DNA from: Acidobacteriota bacterium
Lineage (GTDB): Bacteria > Chlamydiota > Chlamydiia > Chlamydiales > Rhabdochlamydiaceae
Assembly: GCA_903970255.1 (NCBI GenBank)
Contig: CAJCHM010000003.1
Coordinates: forward strand, 1-64,000
DNA: 64,000 bases
Reading direction: 5' to 3'
Below, one piece after another: positions 41,635 through 50,509 of this stretch (position 1 is the stretch's first letter; the number at the start of each line of letters is the position of its first letter). A program made the position numbers and the translations under genes. A model generated the notes under the pieces. It was not told the DNA's origin. It did no database searches and saw only the letters and a program-made list of their open reading frames with translations.

Positions 41635-43443
41635 TTACTCGCCAGCTTTGAGCACTTCCATAAAGGCGGATTGAGGGATATTGACTTTCCCAATTTCCTT
41701 CATCCGCTTTTTGCCCTCTTTCTGCTTTTCCCAAAGTTTGCGCTTGCGGGTGATGTCGCCGCCATAACATTTGGCAGTCACGTTTTTGGTGATGGCGCGG
41801 ATGGTCTCGCGTGCAATCACTTTGCCGCCGATGGCAGCCTGCACGGGGACTTTGAACTGCTGCATGGGGATCACCTCAACTAATTTTTCGCAGATCGCCC
41901 TTCCGCGCCCTTCTGCTTTAGTGCGGTGGACAAGGCAGGAGAATGCATCGACAGGTTCTTCGTTGACTCGGATCTCGAGCTTGACGATATCCCCAATTTC
42001 ATATTTTTCAAATTCATAGTCAAAAGAGCCATAGCCACGCGTGACCGATTTTAGTTTATCGTTGAAGTCGGTGATGATTTCATTGAGGGGAAAACGGTAG
42101 GAGAGGAGGAGGCGTTTTGCGTCCATCGTCTCTGTTTTTGTTTGTTCCCCCCTTTTTTCCATCCCGAGGCTCATGATGGCACCAAGGTATTCTGACGGTG
42201 CCATGATGTGGCATTTGACCCAAGGTTCTTCGATATATTCGATGAATGTGGGGTCAGGGTAATGGGCGACGTTGTCGACATTGACAATTTTTCCATCGGT
42301 GAAGGTGATTTTATAGACCACGCTTGGGGCTGTTGTGATGATGTCGAGGTTAAATTCCCTTTGCAACCGTTCAAAAACAATCTCAAGATGGAGAAGACCT
42401 AAGAATCCGCAGCGGAATCCAAAGCCCAATGCCATGCTGCTCTCTTGCTCAACATGAAGGGCGGAATCATTGAGCTGCAGCTTAACGAGGGCATCCCGCA
42501 GCATTTCAAAATCGGAGGAATCGACGGGGTAGATACCTGCGTAAACAACAGGGGAGATGGTGCGAAAACCGGGGAGAGGTTCAGAAGCTGGTTTTTTTGC
42601 AGACGTGATGGTATCGCCGATTTTGACATCTGCGGTGACTTTAATGTTAGCCAAAAGATAACCAACTTCTCCTGGACGTAGAACTTCGATAGGTTTTTCT
42701 TCCGGACAGAAAATACCCACTTCAAGAACCTCAAAGTTTTTCCCTGTGGCCATCATTTGAATCATTGTTTTTTTACTGATCTCCCCACTGATCATGCGCA
42801 CATACACCATGACGCCGCGGTAGGGGTCATAATGAGAGTCAAATACAAGCGCCCGGATTCTGTCATCCTCTGGTTCTGCAGGAGAAGGAAATGTGAGAAG
42901 AATTTGCTCTAAAATTTCTTTAATTCCTACGCCGGTTTTTGCAGAGCAGAGGATAGAATTCGATGTGTCTAATCCGATCACATCTTCGATTTGTTGTTTA
43001 ACACTCTCTACATCTGCAGACGGAAGATCGATCTTGTTGATAATGGGTAAGATTTCAAGGCCTTTCTCTAGTGCTAAGTGGACATTGGCAAGGCTCTGCG
43101 CCTGTACTCCTTGGACCGCGTCGACAACCAAAAGAGCTCCTTCGCAGGCAGCAAGAGATCGAGAAACTTCATAGGTAAAGTCGACATGGCCCGGGGTATC
43201 GATAAAATTAATCTGGTAAATGTTTCCGTCATCTGCAGTGTAATACATGGTGACGGGATGGGCTTTAATAGTGATGCCTCTTTCTCTCTCTAGATCCATA
43301 GCGTCAAGCACCTGTTCCTGCATGTCCCGTTTTGCAATAGTCTGAGTGAGTTCTAGCAGGCGGTCGGCGATCGTTGATTTGCCGTGATCGATGTGAGCAA
43401 TGATCGAGAAGTTTCGGATAAAGCGTCGATCGTAATTAAACAT
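41635..43443 (-). CDS. lepA: Elongation factor 4 (LepA)
   Basis: 602 residues, full length. The GTPase motifs are [22 protein letters not shown] and NKIDLP. The translational factor domains and the LepA-specific C-terminal domain ([21 protein letters not shown]) follow. It acts on ribosomes during initiation or back-translocation. It matches CT064 in position. It is convergent with the BTB gene and divergent from the USP at 43613. Confidence 0.97.
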   Translation of the reverse strand: MFNYDRRFIRNFSIIAHIDHGKSTIADRLLELTQTIAKRDMQEQVLDAMDLERERGITIKAHPVTMYYTADDGNIYQINFIDTPGHVDFTYEVSRSLAACEGALLVVDAVQGVQAQSLANVHLALEKGLEILPIINKIDLPSADVESVKQQIEDVIGLDTSNSILCSAKTGVGIKEILEQILLTFPSPAEPEDDRIRALVFDSHYDPYRGVMVYVRMISGEISKKTMIQMMATGKNFEVLEVGIFCPEEKPIEVLRPGEVGYLLANIKVTADVKIGDTITSAKKPASEPLPGFRTISPVVYAGIYPVDSSDFEMLRDALVKLQLNDSALHVEQESSMALGFGFRCGFLGLLHLEIVFERLQREFNLDIITTAPSVVYKITFTDGKIVNVDNVAHYPDPTFIEYIEEPWVKCHIMAPSEYLGAIMSLGMEKRGEQTKTETMDAKRLLLSYRFPLNEIITDFNDKLKSVTRGYGSFDYEFEKYEIGDIVKLEIRVNEEPVDAFSCLVHRTKAEGRGRAICEKLVEVIPMQQFKVPVQAAIGGKVIARETIRAITKNVTAKCYGGDITRKRKLWEKQKEGKKRMKEIGKVNIPQSAFMEVLKAGE

Positions 43444-43612
43444 TTATTTGTTTACCATATTATGGAATGTGAATAGAAATTTTACGTCTACTGGAGTATA
43501 GGAGTTTTTGGACTTGTTTTCAACCGAAACTTTTTATGCTCAATTTGGAAAGTACTAAAAAAATGCAGAGATCAATTAGAATGGCGGGGATTTTTTTTGA
43601 GGAGGAAGCGGA

Positions 43613-44713
43613 ATGAGTCTAGGGTTAAACCAAACTCAGTGTTGTTTCACTGCAGTTCGGCGCCAATTTCATGCAATTTACAATGAAATTTGCGCGCTTT
43701 GTAAAACAGATAGCAAGATTTATTCATTATTAATTACAGGGAGAGTTCTTCAGTGCGCTGCAATTGCAGCAGTTGCAGGATCCTGCATTTTTTCTATTGT
43801 AGCACCGCTTGCCCTTGTCGGTTTAATTCCAGCTGCCCTGCTTGGCATTTTTGGCACTTATATCGCTGAAAATCCTTCAAAAATTTACAATTCTTTACAA
43901 ATTTCACCCCTATTTGTTCCAGGTCAGCCTATCGGTTTGACCAATGGCGGAAATAATTGTTGGTTAAACTCTGGCTTGCAAATGCTTGCGAATATTCCTA
44001 CATTCGAGCAACGGATGAGGCAGATCCCTGTTTTCTCTCAATTCCTTGATGGTTATAAAGCCTCCCGCGATGGACATCACAAAATTGCACCTAACATCGA
44101 TACGCATCTCATTCGACAATACTTAAGCCAAGAAACTCGAGGGGATATTCCCTCGGAGAAAGTGCAGCACGATGCGGCTGAGTTATTTAATTTTTTGTTC
44201 AGTGGGACAAATGGTCTTTACCGATTGGAACAGGTGCTAGATCATGCACCTTCTGCCAATGATCCTCAACCCATGATCCAACTGGGAATTCCAAGGGATG
44301 GTTCTATTCCGAATTTCCAACAATTATTTCATGGTTTTTTTGATGAAAGGACAGATCGGGGACAGCGTAAGCAATTGTTTTTTCAAAGTCCACCTAACGA
44401 TCTTCTGATTCAATTAAAGCGTTTTTATCGCGATCCTAATGGGACACAAGGAAAATATAATGATCTCATTCAAGCTCCAGAAACCCTTGAGCTGCCTAAC
44501 TCGTTTGTCCGATCAGGACAGAGTGCTGCCTACCATTGTGATGCCTTTTTAGTCCATCTGGGTCCAAGTCTCGATGGGGGCCATTATGTTGCCTACGTTA
44601 AGGTAGGAAATGCTTGGTGGTATTGCTCCGACTCGAGTGTTCACGAAGTTTCTCGTGGGCAAGCACACAGTGCTATGGGACAAAGTTATATTATGCACTA
44701 TGCTAAATCCTAA
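43613..44713 (+). CDS. USP-family deubiquitinase with N-terminal hydrophobic hairpin
   Basis: 366 residues. The C19 peptidase boxes are clear: GLTNGGNNCWLNSGLQML with Cys116, and LDGGHYVAYVKVGNAWWYCSD with His324 and Asp340. Before them residues about 43-82 form two hydrophobic segments separated by a proline/short turn (AAIAAVAGSCIFSIVAPLAL and VGLIPAALLGIFG), the bilobed shape of chlamydial inclusion-membrane proteins and of membrane-anchored chlamydial deubiquitinases. Bacteria lack ubiquitin, so the substrate must be in the host. Secretion by type III is inference. GAGGAGG precedes the ATG, and a hairpin terminator follows at 44722. Confidence 0.88.
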   Translation: MSLGLNQTQCCFTAVRRQFHAIYNEICALCKTDSKIYSLLITGRVLQCAAIAAVAGSCIFSIVAPLALVGLIPAALLGIFGTYIAENPSKIYNSLQISPLFVPGQPIGLTNGGNNCWLNSGLQMLANIPTFEQRMRQIPVFSQFLDGYKASRDGHHKIAPNIDTHLIRQYLSQETRGDIPSEKVQHDAAELFNFLFSGTNGLYRLEQVLDHAPSANDPQPMIQLGIPRDGSIPNFQQLFHGFFDERTDRGQRKQLFFQSPPNDLLIQLKRFYRDPNGTQGKYNDLIQAPETLELPNSFVRSGQSAAYHCDAFLVHLGPSLDGGHYVAYVKVGNAWWYCSDSSVHEVSRGQAHSAMGQSYIMHYAKS

Positions 44714-44721
44714 AGATGAAA

Positions 44722-44755
44722 AAGGCCCCTTCCCTGTTCCCAGGAAACGGGCCTT
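44722..44755 (+). terminator. Terminator hairpin after the USP gene
   Basis: AAGGCCC (44722-44728) pairs with GGGCCTT (44749-44755), with further inner pairing, six bases beyond the stop codon's neighbourhood. There is no long T-run. Confidence 0.55.
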
Positions 44756-44772
44756 ATGAAAAAGGTTTAGAA

Positions 44773-44929
44773 CTGGAGTTTGGACTAAATATCGCCTCCA
44801 GATGACGGCTGCGACTTCATCAGATCTAACTTCCTTCTCATCAATAGCTAGCGCTATTGACTTCGTCGGTCAGTTAGATCTGATTTTCTCTCGCTCGTCC
44901 CTGCAGGCCATATTTAGTCCAAACTCCAG
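44773..44929. repeat. Palindromic element, family A, with target duplication
   Basis: Same termini (CTGGAGTTTGGACTA and complement) and centre (AATAGCTAGCGCTATT) as 23755-23914, but the right inner arm has diverged (TTTTCTCTCGCTCGTCC). It is flanked by TTAGAA at 44767-44772 and 44930-44935, a 6-bp duplication. Confidence 0.92.
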
Positions 44930-44948
44930 TTAGAAGTTAATATTATTA

Positions 44949-46544
44949 TTAACTTGTGACACCTTGTTGGAGGGGATCTTTATCTGCGGGTTGTGCAGCA
45001 GCTGCTTTAGCCTGTTCATCTTTCTCAGCATTGAGCTTTTGGAACTGCTTGCTCAAAGAGCTTGCAGAGTAGATCCATGCAAAGATAATTAAGAAGAGAA
45101 CACCGGCAACGTAGGGAGTGATCGCTCCCAGAGAGCCGCATGCAATAATCAGGCCTTGCTGGAGCAAAGATCCGCCAGATTTTCCTAAACGAGCGCCAAC
45201 GACATCGATAGCTGCCTTCCCTTTGACCTTGGATTCTTGATCAAGCGGGATGTAAGCCATCTCTTTTGTCGGATCAAAAAGAGAATATTTTGCCGATTTA
45301 CTCATGACGTTTTGGGCAGTCCCAAACAATACAGCTAGCATCAGTGGGGTCGTTCCAAGCATTGCAATGAATGCAGTGAGGTAGTCTCTAAAGATGACAA
45401 AGGAAAAGAAGCCCACTCCAGTGATCAGGAGAACCACCGGGGTGATCAATGCTCCTGTCTTCCATCCGAAACGGCGGATGACATTACCTCCGACAAACAG
45501 CATCATTAAGATTGTTGCAGAACCGGTGACGAGCGAGAAATAACCCATGAATTCCTGGTATGCGTTAGGATCTGGATATTGCAGCTTAAGCTGTCCTTTC
45601 CAGGTCACTTCAACTAGGTTAATCGCAATACCATAACCGATAACCAGGACCGCTAGGCAAAGGATATATTTTGAACGCAGAAGATATCCAAAGCTTTCTT
45701 TGAGGGACATCTTGGGTTTCTCTTTTTTCACTCGTTGCATCTCTGAAGGATCATAGAAGCGTTGATCTGTAAGGACATTTCTGTTGATCCAACGGTAGAT
45801 TGCCATAATCATTAAGCCGGAGATGAACACCATGCCAACCATATAATTAAGAGTCACTCCCCATGCATCGACGTCTGCTGCAAGTCTGCTGCGGATGTTA
45901 GAGAAGTAGATGATCGCAGGGCCGGAGAAGAGCATCGCAAGATTGGCGCCTAGACCGAATAATGCATAGAAGCGCTTTGATTCTGAAACTTTTGTTGTAT
46001 CGTTTGCAAAACCCCAGAAAAGCAAGGAGATGGCCACACTACCCCAAAGCTCTGACATCACATAGAAAAGGGCATAGGTCCAGTTCCTGAACAAGGCGAC
46101 CAAGCCTTTAAAACCCTCTGGAAGGAAAGCCTGGAGCCTGTCAGCGGCATCGGAAGGGTGGAGCACGTCTCGGTTTGGGTACAGAAGGAGAACAAAGATT
46201 GCAAAGAAAGCAATAAAGAAGGTAATTGTCGTATAAAACAGCTTTTGTTTGCTGAAGATATTACTCAGCTTGGAGTAGACAATCATAAAAATGATTGCGA
46301 TTGGAAGTACTCCCCATACTTTTAAAAAGGGAATGGCTTCAGCGCCAGATCCTGGTGCTGTCACGATCAATGCGTCTTTTGTATCTCGCAAGATCGTGTA
46401 GTTGAAGTTGATAAAGAAGAAAAGAAAAAACATCGGTAGGAGCTTTTTGAGCTCAAAGTTATGGACTGGCCAGAAGAATGACCTCCATCTACCAAATTCA
46501 GCTTTCTTAGTTTCAGACATTGGTTTGTTCCTATAAATAAACAA
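44949..46544 (-). CDS. ntt: ATP/ADP (nucleotide) translocase
   Basis: 531 residues with about twelve membrane helices. The N-terminal part has the family pattern FELKKLLPMFFLFFFINFNYTILRD in pieces (KKLLPMFFLFF, YTILRDTKDALIV), and later KYILCLAVLVIGYGI and the segment MAYIPLDQESKVKGKAAIDV, hallmarks of plastid/chlamydial nucleotide transporters. It imports host ATP in exchange for ADP at the bacterial membrane. The place behind gnd and lepA matches CT065 (Npt1). Substrate choice among nucleotides cannot be read from sequence. Confidence 0.93.
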   Translation of the reverse strand: MFIYRNKPMSETKKAEFGRWRSFFWPVHNFELKKLLPMFFLFFFINFNYTILRDTKDALIVTAPGSGAEAIPFLKVWGVLPIAIIFMIVYSKLSNIFSKQKLFYTTITFFIAFFAIFVLLLYPNRDVLHPSDAADRLQAFLPEGFKGLVALFRNWTYALFYVMSELWGSVAISLLFWGFANDTTKVSESKRFYALFGLGANLAMLFSGPAIIYFSNIRSRLAADVDAWGVTLNYMVGMVFISGLMIMAIYRWINRNVLTDQRFYDPSEMQRVKKEKPKMSLKESFGYLLRSKYILCLAVLVIGYGIAINLVEVTWKGQLKLQYPDPNAYQEFMGYFSLVTGSATILMMLFVGGNVIRRFGWKTGALITPVVLLITGVGFFSFVIFRDYLTAFIAMLGTTPLMLAVLFGTAQNVMSKSAKYSLFDPTKEMAYIPLDQESKVKGKAAIDVVGARLGKSGGSLLQQGLIIACGSLGAITPYVAGVLFLIIFAWIYSASSLSKQFQKLNAEKDEQAKAAAAQPADKDPLQQGVTS

Positions 46545-46654
46545 GTTTCAAAAATTTAAGCACCATTTGCTATACGGCAACCCGATCCAAATTTGAAATT
46601 GGAACGGATTGACGTAATCATAAATGTTCGCTTGATAAGACAACTTTTCTATCA

Positions 46655-46682
46655 GCTATATACGGCGCGCTGTATAGGTCAA
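46655..46682 (-). promoter_or_regulatory. Candidate ntt promoter in a dyad
   Basis: Minus-strand TTGACC (46677-46682) and TATAGC (46655-46660) lie 16 bp apart, about 110 bp upstream of the ntt start. They are embedded in a dyad: CAACTT...CTATA...GCGC...TATAG...AAGTTG between 46641 and 46686, which could be an operator. Confidence 0.4.
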
Positions 46683-46872
46683 GTTGTCAAAACAGGCGAA
46701 CAATTATACTCGTAACAAATGCGATTTTCTTTGAGGTGTAATAACGATTAGCCTCAAACGAAAGGATTTTAGCTGATTTTAGTTTAAATTCAAGAGAAAT
46801 CCCTTCTAGAGGCTCAAATTCTCTTAAATATTTTACTTGCGTGAGGGTGAATAGTGAAAAAAAAGTGGGAAA

Positions 46873-46910
46873 TAAAAAACCACCGATGTTCCGAATGGAG
46901 CAAAGGTGGT
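46873..46910 (-). terminator. Terminator of the CT066-like gene
   Basis: Read on the minus strand, ACCACC...GGTGGT (46879-46910) is followed by TTTTTT, ending 18-55 bp beyond the stop at 46928. Confidence 0.55.
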
Positions 46911-46927
46911 CAGGAGGATAAACTTTT

Positions 46928-47449
46928 TTATTGTTTCGAAAGGGCAGCGAGCATTTCATTTAGCGGTGAATTTGACGCTTGCTGAAGTGCATTTAACGAT
47001 TCAACATAGCCGTTCCAAAGTTCTGGCTCAACGCGCCCGTGGCGGATTGAAGAGATAAGTTCTCTTTTGCATGTTGCCAATGATTTTTTTGGCGCAAGAA
47101 TGGAAACCATTTCTGAATCTCCTGCCATCCGCGCAATATTGAGCATTCTTTCGAGCTGATTGCGAGTAAATGCCACTTGGTCTCTCCGTTTGCGCGAGCC
47201 GCGAGCAGCTCTCTGTTTAGGAGCAACAGAAGAGGGTCTTTCCATGTTGATAATAAATTTCTCAATTAAGGTGGCCAGTTCAGAAGGATTTTTGCTTTTC
47301 ATTTTCTTTAAAGTAAAATGGTGCATGTAACCACCGCTTGTCATTGGGAGGTACTTGCAAAGATCGTTCTCTTTTCTTCCATTAACCTTTTTGATTGCCT
47401 TTGAGATGATATCTTCAATTTCATTCAAAGTTTTTGTTTTTTGTTCCAT
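46928..47449 (-). CDS. Conserved chlamydial hypothetical protein (CT066-like by position)
   Basis: 173 residues, basic, no membrane segment. The N-terminal 60 residues are helical (LNEIEDIISKAIKKVNG, KYLPMTSGGYMHHFTLKKM), the middle is a basic patch (KQRAARGSRKRRDQ), and the C-terminal half is helical with ILAPKKSLATCKREL. In C. trachomatis an uncharacterised gene, CT066, sits between the translocase and ytgA, as this one does. The basic linker suggests nucleic-acid or acidic-surface binding, but that is speculation. GAGGAAA precedes the ATG. Confidence 0.6.
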   Translation of the reverse strand: MEQKTKTLNEIEDIISKAIKKVNGRKENDLCKYLPMTSGGYMHHFTLKKMKSKNPSELATLIEKFIINMERPSSVAPKQRAARGSRKRRDQVAFTRNQLERMLNIARMAGDSEMVSILAPKKSLATCKRELISSIRHGRVEPELWNGYVESLNALQQASNSPLNEMLAALSKQ

Positions 47450-47548
47450 TATTTCCTCATGTGAGTTTGTTTGTTTCTAGAAAATTTTCTATCGGCAAAG
47501 GTTTCTCTGTGGAAGATATTAAGTCTTCACGCCAAATCTTTATTTAGA

Positions 47549-47639
47549 CTGGACTTTAGCCATCGGAGTGGGGCGCTTTTCCCGCTGCCTGGGGGATGCT
47601 ATCTGGGAAAAGCGCCCCGCTCCAATGGCTAAAATCCAG
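47549..47639. repeat. Palindromic element, family B
   Basis: CTGGACTTTAGCCATCGGAG...CTCCAATGGCTAAAATCCAG with a 5-bp duplication TTAGA at 47544-47548 and 47640-47644. Confidence 0.93.
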
Positions 47640-48027
47640 TTAGAGTCTTTTGTTGATTTTGGTTGTTTTGATTTCCGCGTCTTTTCCATTTAATTAAACT
47701 ATGTCCTAAACAATAGAATAAGAGCCTAAGGCAAAGTGCGCAAAAATCAAAAAACCAAAACCTACCACATACTCTAAGAAATAAAAAAGCCCATTACGCG
47801 ATAATATTGATAGTCGATTTAACTTATCCTGATTTTATTTGCAATCTTCTTTTTCTTCGATTCGTTTTTTTGACTCAATCAGGTGAGTTAATTAAAAATT
47901 CCAGGGAGCAATCAATCTACCAATTTACGTTTTCGTGATTCTAAGAATTGATAGGTTTTTTTGCAAATAACTTTTTTTTTGTTCGATGGTTGGATCATCT
48001 GTATTGCTTGAATCTCCACCGGTATAT

Positions 48028-48171
48028 ACCGGTTCTACTTCAAACGTACCTGTCATTTCTGTTTTAACGGCCCCCTTTTCCCTTCCTACTTCGAATAATG
48101 TCCCTGTTTAGGGAAAGGAAAAATGGTCGCGTTAAAACAAAAATTACAGGTACGTTTGAAGTAGCACCGGT
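48028..48171. repeat. Palindromic element, family C (first of tandem pair)
   Basis: Begins ACCGGTTCTACTTC and ends GAAGTAGCACCGGT. A partial extra terminus CACCGGTATAT lies just before it at 48017-48027. Part of the left inner arm is deleted relative to 39333-39493. Confidence 0.9.
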
Positions 48172-48175
48172 ATAT

Positions 48176-48336
48176 ACCGGTGCTACTTCAAACGTACCTG
48201 TAATTTTTGTTTTAACGGTCCCCTTTTCCCTTCCCCCAAACAGGGCCTTATTACTTCGAATAATGTCCCTGTTTGGGGAAAGGAAAAATGGTCGCGTTAA
48301 AACAAAAATTACAGGCACGTTTGAAATAGCACCGGT
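48176..48336. repeat. Palindromic element, family C (second of tandem pair)
   Basis: A full-length copy separated from the first by only four TA-rich bases, so the two share a TATATA junction. Confidence 0.92.
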
Positions 48337-48406
48337 ATATCCTAATATCCTAGTCATAATTTTGCTTGTCCGCTATAAATTTTGATTTAGTGTTTTATGA
48401 GTTGAT

Positions 48407-49270
48407 ATGTCGTGTTCCAATCAAAATAATTTAGCCCATGTTCGCCATGTCATTGCTGTTGCCGCAGGCAAGGGGGGGGTGGGCAAGTCGATGATTGCTG
48501 TTAATCTGGCTCACTATTTTTCAAGCAAAGGTTTGAAGGTGGGATTAATGGATGCCGATCTCTATGGTCCATCATCAAAAAAAATGCTGCCTGAGGAGAG
48601 CCTGCCTCTTCAGCATTCAGAAATCAAAGAAAGAATTATTCCCGCGGTTTCTCATGGAATTAAATTGATTTCGATGGCTTATTTTCTAGGGGAAAATGAC
48701 CCTGCATCTGTAAGGGCTCCGATTGCCAATGGGATTATCAAACAGTTCATCCATCTTGTAGATTGGGATGAATTGGATTATTTAATTATCGACTTTCCTC
48801 CAGGTACAGGAGATATTCAATTAACGCTGATTCAAGAAGGATCGCTATCGGGGGCCGTCATTGTGACAACACCCCAAGAGATTGCCCTTTTGGATGTTGC
48901 AAAAGCTTGTGCGATGTTCACACAGATGCAGGTTCCAATTATAGGTCTTGTGGAAAATATGAGCTACTTCGTGGCTAATGATCAGCTTCGCTATTACCCA
49001 TTGGGGCAAGGAGGAGGGGAGAGGTTTGCAGGTTTTCATGGAATTTATTTTCTGGGAAATGTGCCACTAGATCCTATCATTTGCCGATGCTGCGATGAGG
49101 GGAAATCGATTTTTAAAGTTGAGTCAGATCTTATTCCTGGTTCAAGTTTAAGCTATATTGCAGAAAACGTGAGAGAGCAGCTAGAGTCATTTGAAGCACT
49201 CCAACAAGGTCATTTGAAACATTTTGATTTACAAACAGCCGATATTCATTCGTTCAATCCGGCAAAATAG
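48407..49270 (+). CDS. mrp: Mrp/NBP35-type P-loop ATPase (Fe-S carrier-like), CxxC lost
   Basis: 287 residues. Deviant Walker A AAGKGGVGKSMIAVNLA, then MDADLYGPS, LIIDFPPGTGD and TTPQEIALLDV identify the Mrp/ApbC family, which carries Fe-S clusters for insertion into apoproteins. The usual cluster-bridging motif after ENMSYF (C-P-x-C) is replaced by VANDQLRYYP, so classical cluster binding at that place is not possible. ICRCCDEG near 222-230 might substitute. The end overlaps the DUF971 gene by 47 bp, a pairing often seen as a fusion. Confidence 0.85.
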   Translation: MSCSNQNNLAHVRHVIAVAAGKGGVGKSMIAVNLAHYFSSKGLKVGLMDADLYGPSSKKMLPEESLPLQHSEIKERIIPAVSHGIKLISMAYFLGENDPASVRAPIANGIIKQFIHLVDWDELDYLIIDFPPGTGDIQLTLIQEGSLSGAVIVTTPQEIALLDVAKACAMFTQMQVPIIGLVENMSYFVANDQLRYYPLGQGGGERFAGFHGIYFLGNVPLDPIICRCCDEGKSIFKVESDLIPGSSLSYIAENVREQLESFEALQQGHLKHFDLQTADIHSFNPAK

Positions 49271-49535
49271 TCTTCATGGGTTTACTATTGAGTGGGTAGA
49301 TGGTAAAATCTGTGACTATCGCTATTGTGAGCTGCAGCGCAGCTGCGCCTGTGCAAGATGCCGCGATGAGACGACGGGTAGGGTGCTGATTGATTCGACT
49401 TTGATTCCAGAAGATGTGACAGCCCTTCGCATTACAAGTGTGGGTAGATATGGCTTGCAGATTATATTTTCCAGCGGTTGCTCGAAAGGGATTTATTCTT
49501 TTAGACACTTAAGAAATTTAAAGGGGCTCAGTTGA
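49224..49535 (+). CDS. DUF971 (GBBH-like) protein
   Basis: 103 residues if the TTG at 49224 is the start. The core is FTIEWVDGKICDYRYCELQ, CACARCRDETTGRVL and IYSFRHLRNL, the DUF971 fold related to the N-terminal domain of gamma-butyrobetaine hydroxylase. DUF971 is frequently fused to Mrp. Four cysteines in CELQRSCACARC could bind metal. The gene overlaps mrp at its start and troA at its end, so all are co-translated. Confidence 0.85.
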   Translation: MIYKQPIFIRSIRQNSLHGFTIEWVDGKICDYRYCELQRSCACARCRDETTGRVLIDSTLIPEDVTALRITSVGRYGLQIIFSSGCSKGIYSFRHLRNLKGLS

Positions 49536-50509
49536 AAAGTTGTTTGGGTATATTTTTAATTCTGTTCTGTGCTGTTCTTACTGGATGTTCTTCTTCTGGA
49601 ACCCCTTCTGCAATTGAGATTTTTGCTACACAAAACGGTAAAGTAAAGGTGCTATCGACCACAGCAATGATTGATGACATCGTTAGGCAGATTGGGGGAG
49701 ATAGGATCGATGCGATTGCTTTAATCAGCGGAGAAATCGACCCCCATAGTTATGAACTGGTAAAGGGGGATGATGAAAAAATCTCTTTGGCTCAAGTGAT
49801 TTTTTACAACGGACTTGGGTTGGAGCATGGAGCCAGTTTGCAATATCAGCTTAAGAGCCACGCAAACGCCTTTAGCTTAGGCGATGCTATCCTACAAAAA
49901 TACCCGCAGAGAATTATCCATTTGGGTAATGAGATCGATCCTCATATTTGGATGGATATTTCCCTTTGGAGTGGAATTATCGAGCCCATTGTCGCTACCC
50001 TTTCCAAGATCGATCCCGCAGGCACTGAGGATTACCGCCAAAGAGGGGAGATCGTCTTAGAAAAAATGAAAAATGTGAATAAACGCGTTTATGATCAGTT
50101 GCAAAGCGTGCCTGAAAATAAACGTTACCTTGTCACAAGCCACGATGCGTTTAACTATTTTGCCAGAGCGTATCTTGCAACCCCTGAGGAAAAATTGTTT
50201 GGAGAATGGAAAAAGCGATTTTGCGCCCCAGAGGGTCTTTCCCCTGAAGGGCAGCTCAGTGCCGCCGACATCCAGTCAATTATTGACCATTTAATCAAAT
50301 ATCATATCCAAATTGTATTCCCTGAATCTAATGTGAGCCGCGATTCACTAAAAAAAGTGGTCCATGCCTGTAAGCGCAAGGGGCTGATCGTGGAGATTTC
50401 CCCTTTTGCGCTCTATGGAGATGCGATGGGTCCCTTAGGGAGCGATGCGGATACCTATCTAAAAATGATCGGCTATGATGCCCATGTTTTATACGAGGCC
50501 TGGAAATGA
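49532..50509 (+). CDS. troA: Metal ABC transporter, solute-binding protein
   Basis: 325 residues from a TTG that overlaps the previous stop. It is a lipoprotein or secreted protein: LGIFLILFCAVLTGCSSSG contains a lipobox-like LTGC. The cluster A-I family is shown by VLSTTAMIDDIVRQIGG, DPHSYELVKGD (metal-binding His), DPHIWMD and the second-lobe SHDAFNYFA. In C. trachomatis YtgA (CT067) binds iron, and related proteins bind Mn or Zn. It is first of four overlapping genes. Confidence 0.93.
   Translation: MKSCLGIFLILFCAVLTGCSSSGTPSAIEIFATQNGKVKVLSTTAMIDDIVRQIGGDRIDAIALISGEIDPHSYELVKGDDEKISLAQVIFYNGLGLEHGASLQYQLKSHANAFSLGDAILQKYPQRIIHLGNEIDPHIWMDISLWSGIIEPIVATLSKIDPAGTEDYRQRGEIVLEKMKNVNKRVYDQLQSVPENKRYLVTSHDAFNYFARAYLATPEEKLFGEWKKRFCAPEGLSPEGQLSAADIQSIIDHLIKYHIQIVFPESNVSRDSLKKVVHACKRKGLIVEISPFALYGDAMGPLGSDADTYLKMIGYDAHVLYEAWK

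Larger units (their letters stand above)
46545..46927. other. Spacer with ntt promoter region and terminator
   Basis: Holds the candidate ntt promoter (46655-46682) and the terminator of the upstream gene (46873-46910). A short reading at 46687-46959 on the minus strand overlaps that terminator and is not credible. Otherwise nothing seen. Confidence 0.55.
47450..48406. other. Large repeat-rich gap
   Basis: About 950 bp with a family B element (47549-47639), about 370 bp of AT-rich DNA with no feature (47650-48015), and two back-to-back family C elements (48028-48336). Readings in both strands at 48064-48385 are translated repeats. No gene seen. Confidence 0.6.

Noticed and set aside
46687-46959. 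A 90-residue minus-strand gene upstream of ntt
   Set aside because: It runs through the terminator of the neighbouring gene, overlaps that gene's end and has no ribosome site or recognisable motif.
48028-48336. Tandem repeats considered as a CRISPR array
   Set aside because: The units are 140-160 bp palindromes with a four-base junction and no spacers; no cas genes are nearby.
48064-48385. Two opposing frames encoding a repeated TGATSNVPVIFVLT-type peptide, also seen at 19307 and 39189
   Set aside because: They are the translated palindromic family C elements; the same peptide appears on both strands because the DNA is an inverted repeat.
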